Positions 1-5,289 of a DNA stretch of 5,289 bases are shown in pieces. Position 1 is the stretch's first letter, and each line of letters starts with the position of its first letter. Position numbers and translations under genes: made by a program. The notes under the pieces were generated by a model, which saw only the letters and a program-made list of their open reading frames with translations, had not been told where the DNA came from and did no database searches. The stretch is from Acidobacteriaceae bacterium (GTDB lineage: Bacteria > Acidobacteriota > Terriglobia > Terriglobales > Acidobacteriaceae), in assembly GCA_030039895.1 (NCBI GenBank), contig JASHUR010000398.1, forward strand, positions 1 through 5,289. The letters are read 5' to 3'.

Positions 1-1598
<1,598 letters not shown>

Positions 1599-1599
1599 G

Positions 1600-1614
1600 C
1601 GCGTCTCTCCCGCG
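1600..1614 (-). promoter_or_regulatory. rpoD ribosome-binding site GGGAGAG, lying in the loop of a CGCG hairpin
   Basis: The minus strand GGGAGAG (1611-1605) stands six bases before a TTG codon at 1598, which decides the rpoD start. It is flanked by CGCG (1614-1611) and CGCG (1603-1600), able to form a 4-bp GC stem with a 7-base loop, GGAGAGA, that holds the Shine-Dalgarno. The next in-frame upstream TTG (13 codons earlier) has no ribosome-binding motif and follows directly on a TGA stop. Confidence 0.65.
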
Positions 1615-1621
1615 AATTTAT

Positions 1622-1645
1622 TCAGACGTGGCCGCAATCAGACGT
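1622..1645 (-). repeat. Direct repeat ACGTCTGA x2 just upstream of the rpoD ribosome-binding site
   Basis: Two identical 8-base copies (minus strand ACGTCTGA, 1645-1638 and 1629-1622) sit 16 bases apart start to start. An inverted 6-base partner, CAGACG on the minus strand at 1667-1662, lies upstream and can pair with either copy in RNA. They could be a tandem operator or the two alternative arms of a leader hairpin. No regulator is known from the sequence. Confidence 0.3.
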
Positions 1646-1724
1646 AGCTGTCACTGGGGGCCGTCTGTGCCTGGGTCGGACAAAGTGCGGTCAATGCCAT
1701 ATAAGGCGCTGTCCCTGAAGCGGT

Positions 1725-1738
1725 TCGCTATAAAGCGA
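1725..1738 (-). repeat. Small hairpin TCGCT-TTAT-AGCGA in the rpoD leader
   Basis: A perfect 5-bp inverted repeat with a 4-base A/T loop. It lacks a following T-run and is short, so it is not a terminator. It may be a minor RNA hairpin or a protein site, or it may be chance. Confidence 0.25.
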
Positions 1739-1771
1739 TTTCATGGGCGGTAGGCGCACGTCCACCAAAGG

Positions 1772-1799
1772 TTTTTAGGATATCATGCTTAGGCCTCAA
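1772..1799 (-). promoter_or_regulatory. Weak sigma70-like promoter candidate for rpoD
   Basis: On the minus strand TTGAGG (1799-1794) is followed after 16 bases by TAAAAA (1777-1772). Each hexamer matches the consensus at four of six positions. Its place within the leader, about 170 bases upstream of the rpoD start, suits an internal promoter, but such matches occur by chance and no better candidate stands out. Confidence 0.22.
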
Positions 1800-1909
1800 A
1801 ATCGCCATAAATTCAGCGTTTTCCGGCCCTCATCCACCCTGCGCCCGCATCCGGTTCCAGCCCCATTTAGCCTTCCGTCTGCTCTGTCGCTCCCAGTTCC
1901 CTCTTTCTT

Positions 1910-1957
1910 TTAGATGTGGAAATCTCCAATTTGTTTCAGCGCCAGTCGTAACCTCCT
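1910..1957 (-). other. Perfect AGGAGGT ribosome-binding motif with possible CTG-started 11-codon leader ORF
   Basis: The minus strand reads AGGAGGT at 1957-1951, a near-complete match to the 16S anti-Shine-Dalgarno. Seen at normal spacing is CTG (1945-1943), which opens an 11-codon frame (LALKQIGDFHI) ending in TAA (1912-1910). No ATG, GTG or TTG stands at a suitable distance. A second frame, ATG at 1983 (MDWILPLKSGGYDWR), crosses the motif and ends in TGA inside it. Either could be a leader peptide, or the motif could be chance or a remnant. CTG starts are rare, so this stays tentative. Confidence 0.22.
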
Positions 1958-1991
1958 GACTTCAATGGCAGGATCCAATCCATGCCCGGAG

Positions 1992-2165
1992 TCAATGCCG
2001 GGAAATCAAGTACACCATCACCCCCACAACCGTAAACACCGCCAGAATCACCGTCAGCAGGAACCCGCCGATCAAGAGGCTCGCCCGCCGCCGCTGTTCC
2101 GGTCCCGGTGGAGTAATTCCAAATACTGCAATAAACGCATCAGTCAGCAAAGCCAGCAGTTTCAT
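1992..2165 (-). CDS. Small single-span membrane protein, 57 residues, function unknown
   Basis: A short gene running from ATG (2165-2163) to TGA (1994-1992). I do not recognise the family. The translation begins MKLLALLTDAFIAVFGITPP, continues through a hydrophilic hinge GPEQRRR (21-27), and then has a long hydrophobic helix (about 29-54, LLIGGFLL to MVYLI) ending SRH. The N-terminal 17 residues are also hydrophobic or amphipathic, so the protein may be a hairpin or have one span plus a membrane-surface helix. The RRR cluster would favour the hinge being cytoplasmic. It is supported as coding by the start/stop pair, a membrane-protein composition not expected by chance, and G/T-ending codons like dnaG. 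The Shine-Dalgarno is weak (AGAAG about nine bases upstream). It starts 55 bases after the phosphatase stop, in the same direction, so it may belong to the same transcript. A role with the phosphatase or the membrane is only a guess. Confidence 0.72.
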   Translation of the reverse strand: MKLLALLTDAFIAVFGITPPGPEQRRRASLLIGGFLLTVILAVFTVVGVMVYLISRH

Positions 2166-2220
2166 AAGGTTATGCTTCTAAAGCAACATCGCTGCAGAAA
2201 TAACCAAATCCCGCCACGCA

Positions 2221-4272
2221 TCATACAGCAAACGCCACTGCGAGCACCGTAATATCGTCCTCCTGGCCAAACCGCTGCGCCTCATCCACAATCGCCACTG
2301 CGCTTTGTATGCTGATCTCACGTGTCCGCTCAAAGCCGAACAGCTCCTTCGCCTCGTTCGTTGCTTCCACCACGCCGTCCGTCATAAACGTCAGCCGGTC
2401 CCCCGGTTTCACCCTGAACGTCTGCACCGGATACTCAGCTTTTTCCGTAACGCCCAGCGGCAGCGAACCTTCCACTTCCATCTCTCTTCCATTCAAATAC
2501 GGAGGCAGATGTCCCGCATTCGCAATCCGCATCGTCCCATCTGGATGAATCTCCGCTGCCAGGCACGTCGCAAAGTGCCCGCCCGAGCGCCCGATCAAGC
2601 GGCCATTCAGTGTTGCCAGCATGGAGGCTGGATCGAAACTCTCATCTGCGCGAGTGCGAATCGCCCCTACGAGCACCGCCACCAACATCGCCGCGCTCAC
2701 TCCTTTGCCCGAAACATCCCCGATTACCACCAGCAGGCTCCCGTCCGGCCTCGATAGCGTCTGGAAGAAGTCTCCACCCACTGTCTGCGCCGGGCGGTAC
2801 TCGGTTTCGACCATGAAGTGACGCGAAGCGATCGCCTCCGGTACCAGCACCCGCTGCTGCAACTGCTGCGCCTGTTCCAGGTCCTTCGCAATGGCCTGAC
2901 GGGCCAGCTCCTCGCTGACCTGGGTGCGCAGGAAGCGCCGCATGGCCACAGCACCGACGGCCAGCAGCATAAGCATGGAGGCGATGTTTCCGGTACTAAC
3001 GCCGAGGCCGAAGGGGAAAAATGAATACTGGATATCGAAACTGTTCTGAAGATAGGCTCCAAAGCTGGCGTATTCGAGCAGCAGGATGGGGAAGGCGGCC
3101 AGCAGCGCCTCGGTGCGGTCGCGGCGAAAGCCTTCGACGAGAATAACGACGAGCAATGCGCCGAGAGCAGCGGAGCTCCAGACCGATGCTAGGTTAAGCG
3201 AAGGCAGCCACGGTTGAGGTACGAAGCGAAGCCCGAAGAGCCCGGAGTTTGCAAGAAACTCGGTCAGCATTTGGGCGACGAGCAGAAGCGATGCGGTGCG
3301 GGAAATCCAGCGCTTTTCGCGCAGACCGAACCACTCCCGCCAGAACATGACCCAGAGAAAAAGCCTGAGCGGGGTAGCGACCACTTGGTTCGCAAACGTG
3401 TCTTGCGAAATGGTAAGCACTGTAGACAGGTCGCCGAGAACGGTCAGGACACCGTTCAGGAGATTGCACGCCAGCACGAGGAAGAGCCACAGCCAGGCGC
3501 GCTCATGCTGGGTCCTCAGCCAGGCCCAAAGCGCGAGCGGCGATACCAGAAGAAAGAGGAACGACTGAAAAATAGGCCCGAAAAAGCTTTCCACGTTAGC
3601 GGCATCTTCTGCAGTCTGCAACAGGTGGACTGTAGAAGCCAGCCCGAGTACCGGCGGCGCATGCATGCCGCCCACATCGGGACCTAGGAACTGCGTAGCC
3701 GTGCTCATGTAAAAACGCACCGCCAAAACGATGTTCCCGTCCGGATCCGGCGGCGGTAGTGGATAGGAGGCTGCTCGCGAGTAGTAAAGCGCCACACCGT
3801 TTGCGGAAAATTTGCCAAACTGCCCTACATAGCGTCCATTGGCGTAGAGCTGGTAGGCGTCGTCGAAGTCCAGCGGCATCTTGAGCCACAGCGGCTCGCC
3901 CGGATTAATGATGCGCAGGCGCAGGCGATACCAGGCATAGCCGTTGAGCTTAGGATAGCCACGCCGCGTCCAGCCGGGCACAAAGCCTGCTGTTCCGTAT
4001 TGAATGTCGAACGAGCCGGGCTTCGGAGTGAGGTCCATTAGCGCCCAGTGCGAGTCGTCATATCCCGGCTGCGACCATACAGGTGAGCCGTTCATCAAAG
4101 GTGAGTCGCCGGGCGAGAACTTCCAGCCGTGACCCAAAGTGGCCACCGAGTTGCCAAGAGTGATGACCTGCGCAGACGGCAATGGAACGCGGGCCTGTGG
4201 CGCAGGTGCGGTCTGTGAGAAGCCCAGAAGGGGAACAGGGAGCAGAACGATCAGCAACCCTATCGTTTTCAT
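2221..4272 (-). CDS. Membrane-anchored SpoIIE/RsbU-type PP2C serine phosphatase with periplasmic sensor domain and 7 TM helices
   Basis: A 683-residue putative signal-transducing phosphatase; SpoIIE/RsbU enzymes typically dephosphorylate STAS anti-anti-sigma proteins in partner-switching pathways. A signal peptide (about 1-20) precedes an extracytoplasmic domain (about 45-220). YDDSHW (71-76), YAWYRLRLRI (112-121) and LYANGRYVGQFG (142-153) resemble the galactose-binding jelly roll of glycoside hydrolase N-domains and 7TMR-DISM sensors. Seven hydrophobic spans follow at about 233-252, 258-280, 296-311, 324-345, 360-381, 388-409 and 428-447, then a short helical linker (450-478). The cytoplasmic PP2C domain (about 487-683) keeps the metal-binding aspartates: GGDFF (D501), GDVSGKG (D519), TDGVVEAT (D632) and EDDIT (D672/D673). 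NAGHLPPYL (585-593) is also typical. The ATG start has only a weak TAGG nine bases upstream. It lies 54 bases after dnaG with no visible terminator, so cotranscription is plausible. Codon style changes near residues 480-505. Substrate and ligand are unknown. Confidence 0.93.
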   Translation of the reverse strand: MKTIGLLIVLLPVPLLGFSQTAPAPQARVPLPSAQVITLGNSVATLGHGWKFSPGDSPLMNGSPVWSQPGYDDSHWALMDLTPKPGSFDIQYGTAGFVPGWTRRGYPKLNGYAWYRLRLRIINPGEPLWLKMPLDFDDAYQLYANGRYVGQFGKFSANGVALYYSRAASYPLPPPDPDGNIVLAVRFYMSTATQFLGPDVGGMHAPPVLGLASTVHLLQTAEDAANVESFFGPIFQSFLFLLVSPLALWAWLRTQHERAWLWLFLVLACNLLNGVLTVLGDLSTVLTISQDTFANQVVATPLRLFLWVMFWREWFGLREKRWISRTASLLLVAQMLTEFLANSGLFGLRFVPQPWLPSLNLASVWSSAALGALLVVILVEGFRRDRTEALLAAFPILLLEYASFGAYLQNSFDIQYSFFPFGLGVSTGNIASMLMLLAVGAVAMRRFLRTQVSEELARQAIAKDLEQAQQLQQRVLVPEAIASRHFMVETEYRPAQTVGGDFFQTLSRPDGSLLVVIGDVSGKGVSAAMLVAVLVGAIRTRADESFDPASMLATLNGRLIGRSGGHFATCLAAEIHPDGTMRIANAGHLPPYLNGREMEVEGSLPLGVTEKAEYPVQTFRVKPGDRLTFMTDGVVEATNEAKELFGFERTREISIQSAVAIVDEAQRFGQEDDITVLAVAFAV

Positions 4273-4326
4273 GCCAGAGAGCCTACCACCAGCAGACAGC
4301 GGCGAACAGGACTATCGATGAATCCT

Positions 4327-5289
4327 TCAGTCCAGGCCTCTTAACCGCACCGCAACTTCATGTAGCTTCCGGCTCAGCGCCAATGCCTCATCTGCATTCC
4401 CGGCCCGCTCCGCGTCCTGAATCGCCCGTCGCACCGCCTTCTGCTCCTGCTCCAACGACGCTCTCCGCAGAGTCAGAATCGCCCCCTCCACATGGTCCAG
4501 CTCCGGATCAGCTCCATGCACCGACACCAGAACCCCTGCCAGCATCTGCCGCTGCCCTGCGTCCGTCAGCGTCTGCATCGGATCATCACCCTCCGCCCTC
4601 GCTCGCAGCCGCTCCAGCATCTCCCGCACATCCTCCCTCATGCTGGCAAAGTCCGTCTCATGCTCCCGGTATGCCGCCTCTGCTGACTGATACAGTTCCC
4701 CCTGCTTCGGAGCCGAAAACGCCAGCAGCAAAATCTGCTCCGCCCGCGTCAGCGACGACCCAGCCTGTCCGCCCACAGAGTCCCGCCGCTTCGCCGCAGC
4801 TTCCTTCAGCTCTTCTCGCACCAGCGCCGAATCAATCCCCAGCTTCTGCGCCGCGTCCATCGCAAACTCGTCCCGCGCAATCCTGTTCGGCATCCGCCGG
4901 ATGTGCGGCAGCAGAAAATTCAGCGCCTTGATCTTCGCCTCCGGCGTCCGTGGCGGAAACATCTGCCGCGCCCGCTCCAGCAAAAAGTCCTGATACCGCC
5001 GCGCCCCTCGCAGCGCCGCCATATACTCCTTCACGCCTCGCTCGCGAATGTATCGGTCCGGGTCCAGCCCGTCTTCCAGCGCCACCACCTTGACCTCGAC
5101 CCCCTCCTCAGTCAGCAGAGCAATCGACTTCTCCGCCGCATTCGCCCCCGCCGTATCCGGATCAAAGTTCACAATCACCCGCGTTGTGTACCGCTTCAGC
5201 AGCCGCAACTGGGCCTCGGTAAACGCCGTCCCGCTCGTCGCCAGCACGTTCGAAATCCCTGCCAGATACGCTGAGATGCAGTCCATCTG
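4327..5289 (-). CDS. dnaG: DNA primase DnaG, C-terminal part (5' end outside the window)
   Basis: This is the last 320 residues of the replicative primase, which makes the RNA primers for lagging-strand synthesis and docks on the DnaB helicase. The frame enters from the right edge and stops at TGA (4329-4327). Counting from the first visible residue, QMD (1-3) is the end of the Toprim E-G-x-M-D motif. FDPDTAG (42-48) is the metal-binding DxD strand, with D43 and D45. A further Toprim segment ending EDGLDPDRYIRERG follows (about 70-85). The rest is charged and helical, as expected of the linker (about 90-175) and the DnaB-binding C-terminal domain (about 180-320, from SSLTRAEQILLLAF). The zinc-binding domain and most of the catalytic core lie outside the window. 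The ATG at 5286 is internal methionine 2, not a start. Codons mostly end in G. The gene lies upstream of rpoD, as in MMS operons. Identity is very secure. Confidence 0.96.
   Translation of the reverse strand, partial: QMDCISAYLAGISNVLATSGTAFTEAQLRLLKRYTTRVIVNFDPDTAGANAAEKSIALLTEEGVEVKVVALEDGLDPDRYIRERGVKEYMAALRGARRYQDFLLERARQMFPPRTPEAKIKALNFLLPHIRRMPNRIARDEFAMDAAQKLGIDSALVREELKEAAAKRRDSVGGQAGSSLTRAEQILLLAFSAPKQGELYQSAEAAYREHETDFASMREDVREMLERLRARAEGDDPMQTLTDAGQRQMLAGVLVSVHGADPELDHVEGAILTLRRASLEQEQKAVRRAIQDAERAGNADEALALSRKLHEVAVRLRGLD

Larger units (their letters stand above)
1599..1991 (-). other. Long non-coding leader / promoter region of rpoD
   Basis: This 393-base stretch between the small membrane gene and rpoD has no convincing gene on either strand. 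On the minus strand it holds, in order, an isolated AGGAGGT, a weak sigma70-like promoter candidate, a 5-bp hairpin, a repeated ACGTCTGA element and the rpoD ribosome-binding site. It has no stem followed by a T-run that would make a clear intrinsic terminator after the small gene, so read-through from upstream and an internal rpoD promoter are both possible. In other bacteria rpoD commonly has its own internal promoters in the MMS operon, and the length of this gap fits that. Confidence 0.6.

Noticed and set aside
1980..2000. CCCGG-8-CCGGG inverted repeat at the end of the small membrane gene as a terminator
   Set aside because: The stem is only 5 bp, overlaps the stop codon and is not followed by a T-run, so it does not meet the pattern of an intrinsic terminator.
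1914..2252. Plus-strand 112-codon frame over the small membrane gene and the intergenic regions
   Set aside because: The His/Gln/Arg-rich translation has no recognisable fold, and it runs antisense to the better-supported 57-residue membrane protein and the phosphatase end.
2724..3062. Minus-strand 112-codon frame inside the phosphatase gene in another frame
   Set aside because: It is a frame-shifted shadow of the phosphatase linker and catalytic region (Arg/Ser/Cys-rich), while the main frame carries all PP2C motifs intact.
4182..4931. Plus-strand 249-codon frame rich in Pro, Ser and Ala
   Set aside because: It is opposite the dnaG C-terminus and the phosphatase start. Its low-complexity composition follows from GC-rich antisense codons, and it has no ribosome-binding motif or domain.

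Overview
All the coding sequence I can support is on the minus strand. Read in that direction (right to left), the window holds the 3' part of dnaG (primase), a membrane-anchored SpoIIE/RsbU-type PP2C phosphatase, a 57-residue single-span membrane protein, a roughly 390-base non-coding leader, and rpoD (the primary sigma factor, nearly complete but cut at the left edge inside region 4.2). This is the dnaG-to-rpoD part of the classical macromolecular-synthesis (MMS) gene cluster, with two extra genes between the primase and sigma genes. The plus strand shows no convincing gene. Its long open frames lie opposite the minus-strand genes and encode low-complexity Ser/Arg/Pro-rich or His/Gln/Arg-rich translations.

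The organism is a GC-rich bacterium, most likely an acidobacterium (Acidobacteriaceae/Terriglobia type). The reasons are the style of the primase Toprim segment (QMD-CIS, NFDPDTAG), the sensor architecture of the phosphatase (secreted jelly-roll-like domain, then 7 TM helices, then SpoIIE), and the dnaG/rpoD arrangement. This assignment rests on family memory, not a search.

Region by region: 5289-4327 is the primase C-terminal half (end of the Toprim fold and the helicase-binding region). A 54-base gap with no visible terminator leads to 4272-2221, the 683-residue phosphatase. A 55-base gap leads to the small membrane protein at 2165-1992. Positions 1991-1599 form the rpoD leader, with a weak promoter candidate, a perfect AGGAGGT without a normal start codon, a repeated ACGTCTGA element and a small hairpin that places the rpoD Shine-Dalgarno in its loop. 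rpoD starts from TTG at 1598.

Together the genes link replication initiation (primase), transcription initiation (housekeeping sigma) and a predicted envelope-sensing phosphatase of the type that controls partner-switching (anti-sigma/anti-anti-sigma) systems. No anti-sigma or STAS partner is visible here, so a functional link between the phosphatase and rpoD is inference. The most interesting internal signal is a sharp change in codon style within the phosphatase gene. Its sensor/TM part uses C-ending codons and its catalytic part uses G-ending codons like the neighbouring genes, which suggests a domain-level mosaic.
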